A stretch of DNA of 64,000 nucleotides. Origin: Chryseolinea serpens (GTDB taxonomy: Bacteria > Bacteroidota > Bacteroidia > Cytophagales > Cyclobacteriaceae). The stretch's first letter is position 1. Each line of letters starts with the position of its first letter. Positions 25,317-34,286 of this stretch are shown in pieces. The notes under the pieces are model-generated. The model saw only the letters and a program-made list of their open reading frames with translations, was not told where the DNA came from and ran no database searches. The stretch lies in NCBI RefSeq assembly GCF_900129725.1, contig NZ_FQWQ01000002.1, forward strand, positions 1,178,001 through 1,242,000, written 5' to 3'. The position numbers were made by a program, and so were the translations under genes.

Positions 25317-28300
25317 TTAAGAAGGTTGGTTAACAGACAACACAGCTTCTTCATCGCCAATGGAATCCAGGATCGTGGCCGTCACAAACACCGCCTCATG
25401 TTCGATGTAGCGGTGCCCGCCGGGGCGTGAAACCAATTGGAAAGATTTTGTGGTCTCGTTCTGCCACTGCTCCACCTGGTGACGGGTGACGCGTGCGTCG
25501 TCTTCGCCATGGAACCCGACAATAGAAACCGGGAGGGGCTCTTCTGCGGTATATTGATAATTATTCAATAATTCCAGGTCGGCGCGCAAGATGCGCATGA
25601 GGATCTGTTGAAGTTCGGCGTCCTTGCTGTTTTCGATGGATACGTGAGGGAACATCGCGGCCAGGTCTGCGTCGGAAAGTTGGTGATCCACTTGCCCTTT
25701 GTCATAGGAGAACAGGCTTGGGGTGGACGACACGAACAGCTTGTCCGGCAAGGCCTTGTTCAGGCGGCGCAGGGAACGGATCACTTCGAAGGCGATGAGG
25801 CCTCCCATGCTGTGACCAAAGAACGAGAACGGTTTGTCCATTTTGGTAAGCAGCACGGGCATCATGTCTTTCAGCAGATCTTCCAGTTTTCGATACGGTT
25901 GCTCGGCCCAACGCATGCCGCGGCCGGGAAGCTCTATCAATACCACCTCCACGCCATCGCCCAGTCGGTTTTCCCAATCGTGATAGAGCGAAGCATTTCC
26001 GCCGGCGTCGTGAAAACAGAAGAGTCGGCGTATAGCCTTATCGTTCACGCGGGTGGTGACGAACCAACGATTGTCCACCGTGGCCTCGGCGGCGGCGTCC
26101 TGTTGTTCCAGGGCAATGATTAGTCGCTGTTCCGCCGTTTGTGGGCGAAGGTTATCAAAAAGATAGAGCGCATATTCGCGAATGCTGGGATGCGACCAGA
26201 ACATGGCTACCGAAAGCTTCAGGTCCACACTCTTCTCCAACAGGTTTCTCAACTGAATGGCCATGAGCGAATCCACACCCAATCCTTTGAAAGTCATGGA
26301 AGCGTTGATGCGCGCCGCCGGCATCTTGATGATCTTACTGACATGGCGTGTGATGAGTTGTTCCAACGCTTCTTTGCGTTCGCCAGCGTCTGTCATGCGT
26401 CCGAAGGTTTCCAGGAAGCTGACTTCTTTTTCTGCATCGGCCGATTTATCGGTTGCCAGCAAACCCTTGAAGTAGTTCGTACGGGCCATCGTCGAGTAAT
26501 ACGAACCCATTTGCACCGCGTCAATTTTCATAATGCCGATCTGCGTGAAGTCCTGTGCGGCAATGGTATCGTATACTTCCATCGCTTCTTTCATCACGAT
26601 GGGTTCGAACCCTTCGGCGCGTGCATATTTCTCCAGCTCACTTTCATTGGCAACCATGCCCACGTCTTTGATCACGCCCCAGTTGATGCTTTGTGCCGTA
26701 AGGCCTTTTTGCTTGCGGCGATGCGCCAGCACATCCAGGAAACTGTTGGCGGCTACATAGCTGGCTTGTCCGCTCAATCCGATCAGCGATGATGCCGATG
26801 AAAACAGGACGAAACAATCCAGGCTCAGGTGTTGGGTCAGCAGGTGGAGATTCCAGGCTCCCTTCAGTTTCGGCGCCAGCGTTTCCATGAATTCAATCTC
26901 CGAGATCTTGTCGATGGACTTTGCTTCGATGACACCGGCAGCATGAATAACACCTTTCAGGGGTGGCATGGATTTTTGGATTTCTTCCAGCACATTTTGC
27001 AATTGGTCGGCATGGCTCGCGTCGGCTTGGAATGTGGTGAAGCGGCATCCTTGCGACTGGTAGGCCAAGATCTTCGTGAGAACGCTATCGGGTGCTTTAC
27101 CGGTGCGGCTCAGGAGCGCAAAGTTCCGGGCGCCACGACGGATCATCCATTCGATGAAAACAAAACCCAAGCCTCTGAAACCAGTGACGAGGTAAGTGCC
27201 CTGATCCGAATAGCGGGCTTGCAACGCCTTGGCGGCGGTGGCCGTGTTGGACAATGCCTTCAACCGCGGCGCGAACTGCACCCGGCCACGCAAAGTGATC
27301 TCGCGGTCGTTGCTGTCGGATTCCTTGATCAATTGAACAACCTGATCCAGCTCTTCCATCATCGGGTTGAAGCTGAGGTCGTAGCGTTTGGCTTCATACT
27401 GGGGCAACTCATTGCTGACCACCCGCAGCAGGCCCGACAACGCCGCGTGGACGACCTGGGGTTGATGTTTGTCGGAGCCCACCACCTGCATACCGTTGGT
27501 GACTACGGCGAGTTTCGGCGCCGACGTTTGATGCGCCATCACTTCTTGAAGGGCGTACAACACGCTGATGCTGCCGAATACTTGCTCTGCCTCCATTTCA
27601 TCCGAAGTCAGCTCCCGCTCGCTGGAAGGGTAGTAGATTCCGCCCATGTGCAACACGCCATCCAAAACCGGCACATGGTGCGCCAGGTCTTTGGCCAATC
27701 GCGCATAACCGTCTTTATCCGCATAGTCGAGTTTATATTGCAGCAAGCCCGATCCATCTTCCACCCTGCCAAATTCGCGGTCGGGGGTGACGTGGATAAA
27801 CCGGATGCCGGCGGCTTCCATTTTCTCCAGGAGAATGCAACTCAGTCCGTAGACATCGCCGAACAAAAGCCACGTCTGCATTTCCGGTTTGGTGTTTTTC
27901 TTTTCCACAGCGCGCTCGCTCCACTCGACGTCATACAACCAGCTCTTGATCTTTTCGCTTTCGCGGCGGATGAGGTCGGCGTCCAGGATCTTGCCTTGTA
28001 AGCCTGAAACTTTCAACACCACGTTGTCGTGGCTGCCGAAGATGATGAGATCGGCTTTCACCGTGATCGTGCCGCGTTCGCTGTCGGTGCGCGCCGGGTA
28101 GAGCCGGGCTTCTCCGCGAACGGGTTGGGAGTAATCTATTTGTCCAAGGAGTTGCACTTCGTCTACCGAGGTGAGGAACGTGGTCCGGTCGGAAGAGGCA
28201 TCGGGTTGTTGTGCGATGGTGAGGAACAGCGGCTGGAAACAGGCGTCGAGCAAGGCCGGGTGCAGCGCATAGCGGCTCGCATTCTGACGAATGCTTTCTT

Positions 28301-31300
28301 CGGGCTGTACTTCAAACGACACGTAGGTATTGGCACCCCGGCGTTCCATCGACAAGGTTTGAAGTCCCTGAAAATGTTTTCCATACTGCAAGCCAAGACC
28401 TTGCAGCGACCGATAGTATTCTTTTGTATCGACGGAAGAAACCGTCGTTGAGGTCGTGTTGATAAAACGATCCGTATGGATGAGTGAGCCGGTGTACATG
28501 GTGAGCACACCTTCCGCCAGCAATGTCCATCCCGACTTATCGTCCGCACTGCCGCGGGCGAAGAATTTAAAGTCATTGCGACCGTTCTCGTTTTCCACCA
28601 TGCGCAACTGGACGCGCTTGAGTTCACCCTCCACCAGGTTGATGGATTGAATGAAATTGAGCTTCCGGATGATCGGCACGCCAGCCCCGTGAATTTCAAG
28701 GGCGGCTTCGAGGATGATCTCCACGTAGCCGGCGCCTGGAAATACAGGCGTAGCGTTTACCTGGTGATCGGCGAGATAGGGATATTTACCGAGACCGATC
28801 TGCGATTCCCAATACCGCACTTCGTCCAGCCCGGCGAGTGTGATCGATTGGCCCAACAACGGGAAACGCAGGCCGGTGTTTTTGTCGCGTTGCTCGGCTG
28901 AGCGATCTTCCAGCGCATAGGTCTCCCGTTGAAACGGGTATGCCGGAAGGGAAACGATGGGCGCCTTGGCGATACCGTAAAAATCTTTCCAGCACACATC
29001 GAACCCTTTGGCATAAAGATCACCCAGATTTTTAAGAAGCGATTCCTGTTCCGGTTTTTCGCGGAAAAGCGAGGGCACTGTGATGACCTTCATTTTTCCA
29101 GCTTCTGCACATTCGTTGACGGCGTTGGTCAGCACCGGGTGCGGACTCACTTCGATGAACACGACGTGCTGGCGGTCCATCAATTGTTGCATGATCGTAG
29201 AGAACTGCACGGTGTTCCGGAGATTGCTCACCCAATATTCCGCATTCATCTCTCTTCCTTCCATTTGTCGTGCCTGCACGGTAGAGTACAGGGCGATCCC
29301 GCCTTCGCGTGGCGTGATGCCTTGTAGTGCCACGCGAAGCTCTTCCTTCAACGGATCCATTTGCTGACTATGGGAGGCCACATCAACCTTTACCAACCGA
29401 CCGAAGAGACCTTTGCTTTCCAATTCCTGCAAGAGTTGATCGATGGCTTGTTTATCTCCAGCCACCACGGTGGACTTGGGGCTGTTCGATACGGCGACCG
29501 ACAGACCCGGGTAGCGCTGGATCATTTCCGTGGCAGCGTTTTGATCCAGTTCGGTCACCGCCATGGCACCGCCCTGGCCGCTGACGCGCTTCATTAATTT
29601 ACTGCGGGTGCAAATGATGTTGGCGGCATCTTCCAGGCTGATGGTCCCCGCGATGTGCGCGGCCGCCACTTCCCCCATGCTGTGACCAACCACAGCCTGC
29701 GGGCGAACACCCCAAGCCATCCACAATTTGGCCAGGGCAATTTGAATCGCGCAGATGGCGGGTTGGATCACGTTGATCTCATTCCAGCGACCGTTGTTGT
29801 CTGTCGATTGAAGTTGCTCCAGCAACGACCAGTCGGTGTAAGGACGATAGGCCTTGTCGCAGGCTTCGATCGCCTGGCGGAACACCGTTTCCTTTTGCAT
29901 CAGTTCCCTGCCCATGCCAAGCCATTGTGAACCCTGACCCGGAAATACAAAGACCACCTTCTCGCGCGCCGACAGCGGTGCCGCGGGAGTCAACTCCTGG
30001 TCATCTTTCAAAAATTCTTCCAGGCTGCTCAACACCGCTTCTTTGCTGGTGCCCGTGTGCAGGACGCGGAAGTCGAAGCCCGGCTTCAGCAACGCCGTAG
30101 CCACGGAAAGATTGGCGAACGCCTCTTCGTTGCCCGCCTGGATGCGATCGGCATATTCTTTTGCGTATAACTTCAATGCTTTTTGCGAGCGGGCCGACAG
30201 CGGCAGCGCATAACGGTTGGTGACCCGATGCGTGGGCACGGACTGCACCACGATGGGCCTGTATTCTTCGATGACCGTGTGCGCGTTTGTGCCACCCCAG
30301 CCGAAGGAGTTGATGCCGGCTCTCAGTTTTTCACCGTTGCTGGTCGGCCATTGACCCAGTTCGTTTTGCACTTGAATTTTCAATTCTTCAAATGCGATGG
30401 CCGGGTTGGGATTCTTAAAGTTCAGACTTGGGGGGAGCATTTTATGCCGGATCGCGAGCACCACTTTGATCAGGCCTGCCATGCCGGCGGCGGCTTCCAG
30501 GTGACCGATGTTTGTTTTCACAGAACCTACGCGAAGTTTGGTCGTGCGACGCTGGCCGAAAAATTCTCCCAAGGCGCGCGTCTCTGTGGGATCACCCAAT
30601 TTGGTTCCCGTGCCGTGGGCTTCTACATAATGTACGTCTTCGGGTGCAATGCCCGAGCCCGCATAGGCTTCGCGCAACACTTGCTTCTGGCCTTCAATGC
30701 TGGTGGCGGGCAGGTTTACGTTGTAGCCGTTGTTGTTCATGGCCGAACCTTTGATGACGGCATAGATGGTATCGCCGTCGCGCTCGGCGTCTGAGAGTCG
30801 TTTCAGAAACAGCACGCCGGCACCTTCGCCGCGCACAAAGCCATCGGCGGCTTCATCGAAGGTGCTGCACTTTCCTTTTTTGGAGAGCCCTCCGAACTTG
30901 GCGAGCAAAACGTTTTGGTCGGGGTCGAGGATATGGTTGATGCCGGCGGCAAACGACATCTCCGTGCTGCCGTCCCACAAACTTTGACAGGCCAGGTGGA
31001 GTGCTACCAGCGACGAAGAGCAACCCGTGTCCATCACCAGGCTGGGACCCGTGAAGCCGAAGGCAAACGAGACGCGGTTGGCAATAATATTCGACGATTG
31101 GCCCACGGCCGAATGTGAGGTGACCGGGGCATTCTTGTGTTTACGCAAATGTTCGAAGTCGTTCCAGATGTTGCCGACATACACACCGACCTTCTTTCCC
31201 TGCACGGATTGGACGGGGATGGTCGAGTTCTCGACGGCTTCCCAAACCAACTCCAGCATTAGCTTTTGGGAAGGGTTCATCTCCGCGGCCTCCGCTGGCG

Positions 31301-31574
31301 AGATGTTGAAGAACAGCGGGTCGAAGTCATGGATGTTTTCCAGCATGGACGCATGGCGTTGGTGTGACTTGCCCTGGGCGAGTGGATCGGAGTCGTAGTA
31401 GTCATCGTTGTTCCACCGCGACTTTGGTATTTCTGTGATGGTATCCCTACCTTCGCTGAGCAGTTTCCAAAAAGCTTGCAGGGTCTCGGCGTGGGGGAAA
31501 CGGCACGACATGCCGACGATGGCGATGGGTTCTTTCATAACAGAGGATGGTTGGTTGTGATGAGATGTCTTCAT
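25317..31574 (-). CDS. Type I polyketide synthase, single module KS-AT-DH-KR-ACP-TE
   Basis: 2085 residues from the ATG at 31574; starts at 31661 or 31538 are also possible, the last placing the KS at once. Domains: KS 13-440 with Cys185 (DTGCSSS, usually DTACSSS), His320 (EAHGTGT) and His358 (NIGHLEAA). AT about 540-840 with Ser632 (GHSMGE) and VASHS at 732-736. DH about 903-1190 with His937 and Asp1110 (HPALLDACFQ). A structural plus catalytic KR about 1210-1675 with TGFRGLG and Tyr1606 (GQASYVAANS). ACP with Ser1769 (GVDSLMA). TE with Ser1922 (GHSMGG) and His2054 (GGHRY). There is no ER. A lone module that carries its own TE suggests iterative use. A divergent PPTase gene and a coupled lipocalin-like gene flank it. 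Confidence 0.93.
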   Translation of the reverse strand: MKTSHHNQPSSVMKEPIAIVGMSCRFPHAETLQAFWKLLSEGRDTITEIPKSRWNNDDYYDSDPLAQGKSHQRHASMLENIHDFDPLFFNISPAEAAEMNPSQKLMLELVWEAVENSTIPVQSVQGKKVGVYVGNIWNDFEHLRKHKNAPVTSHSAVGQSSNIIANRVSFAFGFTGPSLVMDTGCSSSLVALHLACQSLWDGSTEMSFAAGINHILDPDQNVLLAKFGGLSKKGKCSTFDEAADGFVRGEGAGVLFLKRLSDAERDGDTIYAVIKGSAMNNNGYNVNLPATSIEGQKQVLREAYAGSGIAPEDVHYVEAHGTGTKLGDPTETRALGEFFGQRRTTKLRVGSVKTNIGHLEAAAGMAGLIKVVLAIRHKMLPPSLNFKNPNPAIAFEELKIQVQNELGQWPTSNGEKLRAGINSFGWGGTNAHTVIEEYRPIVVQSVPTHRVTNRYALPLSARSQKALKLYAKEYADRIQAGNEEAFANLSVATALLKPGFDFRVLHTGTSKEAVLSSLEEFLKDDQELTPAAPLSAREKVVFVFPGQGSQWLGMGRELMQKETVFRQAIEACDKAYRPYTDWSLLEQLQSTDNNGRWNEINVIQPAICAIQIALAKLWMAWGVRPQAVVGHSMGEVAAAHIAGTISLEDAANIICTRSKLMKRVSGQGGAMAVTELDQNAATEMIQRYPGLSVAVSNSPKSTVVAGDKQAIDQLLQELESKGLFGRLVKVDVASHSQQMDPLKEELRVALQGITPREGGIALYSTVQARQMEGREMNAEYWVSNLRNTVQFSTIMQQLMDRQHVVFIEVSPHPVLTNAVNECAEAGKMKVITVPSLFREKPEQESLLKNLGDLYAKGFDVCWKDFYGIAKAPIVSLPAYPFQRETYALEDRSAEQRDKNTGLRFPLLGQSITLAGLDEVRYWESQIGLGKYPYLADHQVNATPVFPGAGYVEIILEAALEIHGAGVPIIRKLNFIQSINLVEGELKRVQLRMVENENGRNDFKFFARGSADDKSGWTLLAEGVLTMYTGSLIHTDRFINTTSTTVSSVDTKEYYRSLQGLGLQYGKHFQGLQTLSMERRGANTYVSFEVQPEESIRQNASRYALHPALLDACFQPLFLTIAQQPDASSDRTTFLTSVDEVQLLGQIDYSQPVRGEARLYPARTDSERGTITVKADLIIFGSHDNVVLKVSGLQGKILDADLIRRESEKIKSWLYDVEWSERAVEKKNTKPEMQTWLLFGDVYGLSCILLEKMEAAGIRFIHVTPDREFGRVEDGSGLLQYKLDYADKDGYARLAKDLAHHVPVLDGVLHMGGIYYPSSERELTSDEMEAEQVFGSISVLYALQEVMAHQTSAPKLAVVTNGMQVVGSDKHQPQVVHAALSGLLRVVSNELPQYEAKRYDLSFNPMMEELDQVVQLIKESDSNDREITLRGRVQFAPRLKALSNTATAAKALQARYSDQGTYLVTGFRGLGFVFIEWMIRRGARNFALLSRTGKAPDSVLTKILAYQSQGCRFTTFQADASHADQLQNVLEEIQKSMPPLKGVIHAAGVIEAKSIDKISEIEFMETLAPKLKGAWNLHLLTQHLSLDCFVLFSSASSLIGLSGQASYVAANSFLDVLAHRRKQKGLTAQSINWGVIKDVGMVANESELEKYARAEGFEPIVMKEAMEVYDTIAAQDFTQIGIMKIDAVQMGSYYSTMARTNYFKGLLATDKSADAEKEVSFLETFGRMTDAGERKEALEQLITRHVSKIIKMPAARINASMTFKGLGVDSLMAIQLRNLLEKSVDLKLSVAMFWSHPSIREYALYLFDNLRPQTAEQRLIIALEQQDAAAEATVDNRWFVTTRVNDKAIRRLFCFHDAGGNASLYHDWENRLGDGVEVVLIELPGRGMRWAEQPYRKLEDLLKDMMPVLLTKMDKPFSFFGHSMGGLIAFEVIRSLRRLNKALPDKLFVSSTPSLFSYDKGQVDHQLSDADLAAMFPHVSIENSKDAELQQILMRILRADLELLNNYQYTAEEPLPVSIVGFHGEDDARVTRHQVEQWQNETTKSFQLVSRPGGHRYIEHEAVFVTATILDSIGDEEAVLSVNQPS

Positions 31575-31776
31575 AAAAAATCTTGCTATCGTGAAATAAT
31601 AATCGAATGTACCATGAAGTATTCCTGCATACTTTTGAACAACCCTTGAAACATTACCCAAAAACCTTTTTCGAAAATTGCGCGCAATCCAAGTATTTTT
31701 TTCTGTGTACTCCCCGGAATCAGGGGTGCATCAATGACCATCCCAAACCATTGCAGAACACCACTCACTACGCGAT

Positions 31777-32415
31777 ATGATCACCGGCGCATGTTATGAC
31801 AAAAGAGACTTTTCAGAAATGCCAGGCCTTCAAACGCTTAAAAAGAAAATCGCGCCCGTGTTGTTGCCCACTACGAAATACGTGTTTGAAGGTGAGTTAC
31901 TTAACAGTCTGATCGGACGATGGCTGCTGCAGTGTCTCCTGCAAAAAAAACAAGTTTCGCTTCAAAAGTTACACCTCACTTCCGATCATCAGGGTAAACC
32001 CCGTCTCTCGTTGCCGTTGGATTTTTCTATCACGCATTCGTTCGACTTGGTGATCTGTCTGGTTTCGGATGAGGGTCCTGTGGGCGTTGATGTTGAAAAG
32101 ATCCGCGATGTTCCGCTGGAGGAATATCAATCAAGCTTCACCGAGAGCGAGTGGTCCTTCCTTATGAAAGCTCCCAACACGATCGAATCTTTCTTTTCCT
32201 TGTGGACAAAGAAAGAAAGCTTGCTTAAGATGCATGGGCTCGGGTTGCAAGTTCCGTTGACGAACGTGCAGGTGCTGGATGCAGTCGGTATTATTACGGG
32301 TATGACTTCCGTTTATACCGGGGTGTGGTGTCCTTATTCTATCAGAGACTACAGTTGTAACATAGCCGTTCCTGAAAATGCGTCGCGCGTTCAGATGGAA
32401 GTTGTGGAGTTTTGA
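31777..32415 (+). CDS. Sfp-type 4'-phosphopantetheinyl transferase
   Basis: 212 residues. It moves phosphopantetheine from coenzyme A to the ACP serine, turning apo-PKS into the active form. Family motifs are GVDVEKI (metal-binding Asp105 and Glu107), FTESEW near residue 121 and WTKKESLLKMHGLGL (Trp143, Glu147, Lys151). It stands divergent from the PKS across about 200 bases, so it is the obvious dedicated activator. The N-terminal part is short compared with Sfp itself, but the catalytic core is intact. An alternative start is the Met at residue 15. Confidence 0.9.
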   Translation: MITGACYDKRDFSEMPGLQTLKKKIAPVLLPTTKYVFEGELLNSLIGRWLLQCLLQKKQVSLQKLHLTSDHQGKPRLSLPLDFSITHSFDLVICLVSDEGPVGVDVEKIRDVPLEEYQSSFTESEWSFLMKAPNTIESFFSLWTKKESLLKMHGLGLQVPLTNVQVLDAVGIITGMTSVYTGVWCPYSIRDYSCNIAVPENASRVQMEVVEF

Positions 32416-32568
32416 CCTCACCTCCGGAGCTTCCTCGCACTCGACCATCCCAATCCAAGATCAATTTTTTCAGGCATGCTTTTGATGTTTGTGTTACATC
32501 GGCTATCTTCATTACTTTCATTCGTCAATTGGCCATTATGTTATTAGCCGCAACCCAAACCCAAAATT

Positions 32569-32955
32569 ATGCAGTCATTATCCAAACAGAAGAATCTCGA
32601 AATCAGTTACGACCCCGAACACAAGTATCTCTACTGTAACTGGCTTGGATTCCAGAACAAGGAGTCAATCATGAAGTCCGGTCTCATTATCCTTGACTTG
32701 CTGAAGCAAAAGAAAGTGAGCAAGGTATTGAACGACAATTCACAAGTGACCGGGCCTTGGCAAGAAGCAGCCGAGTGGACGGCTACGGTGTGGTTCCCGC
32801 AAATGATCGAGCATGGTCTCAACCACTTTGCGTGGATCTTTTCTCCCAACATCTTTTCTGAACTATCGGCCAAGAAGGCGATGCCTTCCTCCGGTATCGT
32901 AAAATCTTTTAACTCGTATACTGACGCGTTGAGCTGGTTGATCTTGCAGAAGTGA
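32569..32955 (+). CDS. Hypothetical protein (STAS/SpoIIAA-like fold suspected)
   Basis: 128 residues, no named family. The pattern ISYDPEHKYLYCNWLGFQNKES, then a helix, then KVLNDNSQVTGPWQEAAEW resembles the small Bacteroidota proteins with a SpoIIAA-like alpha/beta fold, where a strand-helix repeat ends in SFNSYTDALSWL. It has no signal peptide or membrane segment. It is downstream of the PPTase on the same strand, but 153 bases away, so linkage to the PKS system is weak. Confidence 0.6.
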   Translation: MQSLSKQKNLEISYDPEHKYLYCNWLGFQNKESIMKSGLIILDLLKQKKVSKVLNDNSQVTGPWQEAAEWTATVWFPQMIEHGLNHFAWIFSPNIFSELSAKKAMPSSGIVKSFNSYTDALSWLILQK

Positions 32956-33073
32956 TCCCTTCGGGCTATCCGCTCTTCGTATATTTTATGGCAAAGGCAC
33001 TGAGAAGCCAGTGAGCGCAAGAAGCTTTTTGCGTTACCGATTTCTTTGCGCCTTTTTTTCTGATCCACAAAAA

Positions 33074-33102
33074 AGCCCCGCCACGGAAAACCGTGCGGGG
33101 CT
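33074..33102 (-). terminator. Rho-independent terminator for the gene at 33159-33362
   Basis: Read on the minus strand, a GC-rich stem (AGCCCCGCACGG paired with CCGTGGCGGGGCT, with one bulged base) closes a TTTT loop. It is followed by a run of six T (33069-33074). It sits 57 bases after the stop of the minus-strand gene. Confidence 0.75.
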
Positions 33103-33158
33103 ACCACGATGTTACATTCGTCCGGGTTAAGGATCGGAGTGCAACATACTGCTAAGGG

Positions 33159-33362
33159 CTAACGGATCATGTCTTTCCACTTGTTGATCACGTGTTGTTT
33201 TTTCAACTTGAGTTTCGATTCATCCAAATACTCGACATGCTTGTCGGCGGTGATCTCCACTTTAAACACTTTGGCCGGCGTTTGCGTGATCAGCTCAAGC
33301 ACCTTGGCCTCCCGGCCGTCCAGCAGTGTTATCAAGTCTCTTTTACGAATGAGTTGTTCCAT
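33159..33362 (-). CDS. Hypothetical small protein
   Basis: 67 residues, charged, no named family. The N-terminal part (DLITLLDGREAKVLELITQTP) reads like a small beta-barrel or KOW-like strand pattern. The C-terminal part is basic and helical (KLKLKKQHVINKWKDMIR). A clear terminator follows it at 33074-33102, which supports expression as a single gene. Function unknown. Confidence 0.6.
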   Translation of the reverse strand: MEQLIRKRDLITLLDGREAKVLELITQTPAKVFKVEITADKHVEYLDESKLKLKKQHVINKWKDMIR

Positions 33363-33643
33363 TTGGGTTTCTTTTAATTAGCGGCCGTAGTAGGGTTGGG
33401 CTTCTAATCAAAATCGGGTGTCGTCTTCACCTGTCGTTACAAACAGGTTCAAAAATTGTACCGGGTACCGGTGATTGAGTTAAGGGTCGTTCATGGTCTA
33501 GGTTATTGGGTTCAGTGGTATAGCACGCCAGCTTTATTCAACCCCCAACCCAGACCAAAAGAAAACTGATTTTCCCAAAATAGAACTAATCTTATCCAGG
33601 ATTGGGAAAACCTGCCGGCCTTAAACGCTCAGCCCGAACCCTC

Positions 33644-34213
33644 ATGCAAGACCTCTCCGAAAAGAATTTTCAGGACCTGTTCCGGCAGCATCATCGGGAA
33701 CTATGCAACATGGCCTATAACCTGGTGAACGACCCGGACGCCGCCAAAGACATCGTGCAGGAAGTTTTTGCAAAACTGTGGGCCGGCCGCGACCACCTCG
33801 ACCTGGATGGCCCCATCAAACACTATCTCTTTAAAGCCACCGCCCACACGGCCTATAATCACTTGCGGTTCCAGAAAAAGATCCTTCGCCTGCACGACCA
33901 CGTAACCGACGACACCCTCCACGCCCACCCCGGGACAGACCGCGTGGAATTCACGGAATTGGAACACCACGTCCGGCAGGCCATCGACAATCTTCCGCCC
34001 CAATGCAAAACGATCTACATGCTCAACCGCCAGGAGGGCATGAAATACCAGGAGATCGCCGACGTGCTGCGCCTTTCGCCTAAAACCGTAGAGAACCAAA
34101 TGGGCATTGCCCTGGAAAAGCTTCGCGTGGCATTGAAGCCTTTTATTACCCTGAAATCGTTTGCAGCATTGGCCCTGGTCGGTTGGGTATGCTATTATTT
34201 ATTGTCACTGTGA
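33644..34213 (+). CDS. RNA polymerase ECF sigma factor, FecI-like
   Basis: 189 residues from the ATG at 33644; a TTG start at 33602 adds 14 atypical residues. Region 2 has FQDLFRQHHRELCNMAYNLV and DIVQEVFAKLW. Region 4 has YQEIADVLRLSPKTVENQ. The end (FAALALVGWVCYYLLSL) is a hydrophobic tail, common among Bacteroidota FecI-type sigma factors. It is followed 73 bases later by a FecR-type gene, its probable membrane anti-sigma partner. Confidence 0.9.
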   Translation: MQDLSEKNFQDLFRQHHRELCNMAYNLVNDPDAAKDIVQEVFAKLWAGRDHLDLDGPIKHYLFKATAHTAYNHLRFQKKILRLHDHVTDDTLHAHPGTDRVEFTELEHHVRQAIDNLPPQCKTIYMLNRQEGMKYQEIADVLRLSPKTVENQMGIALEKLRVALKPFITLKSFAALALVGWVCYYLLSL

Positions 34214-34286
34214 TTATTTCCGGGAGCCGCTTGGGGGTTCCTGCCATGTGGCGTGCTATGAGAGAAGACGTGTAGAAAGTACAAGT

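Noticed and set aside
26829-28001. 390-codon open frame on the plus strand
   Set aside because: It lies wholly antisense to the PKS DH-KR region, which has clear catalytic motifs. The antisense product has no family pattern and is a shadow of high-GC codon use.
25317-31574. Possible PKS-NRPS hybrid or an ER domain
   Set aside because: No condensation or adenylation motifs, and no ER nucleotide motif between DH and KR. The region 1210-1450 reads as the structural half of the KR.
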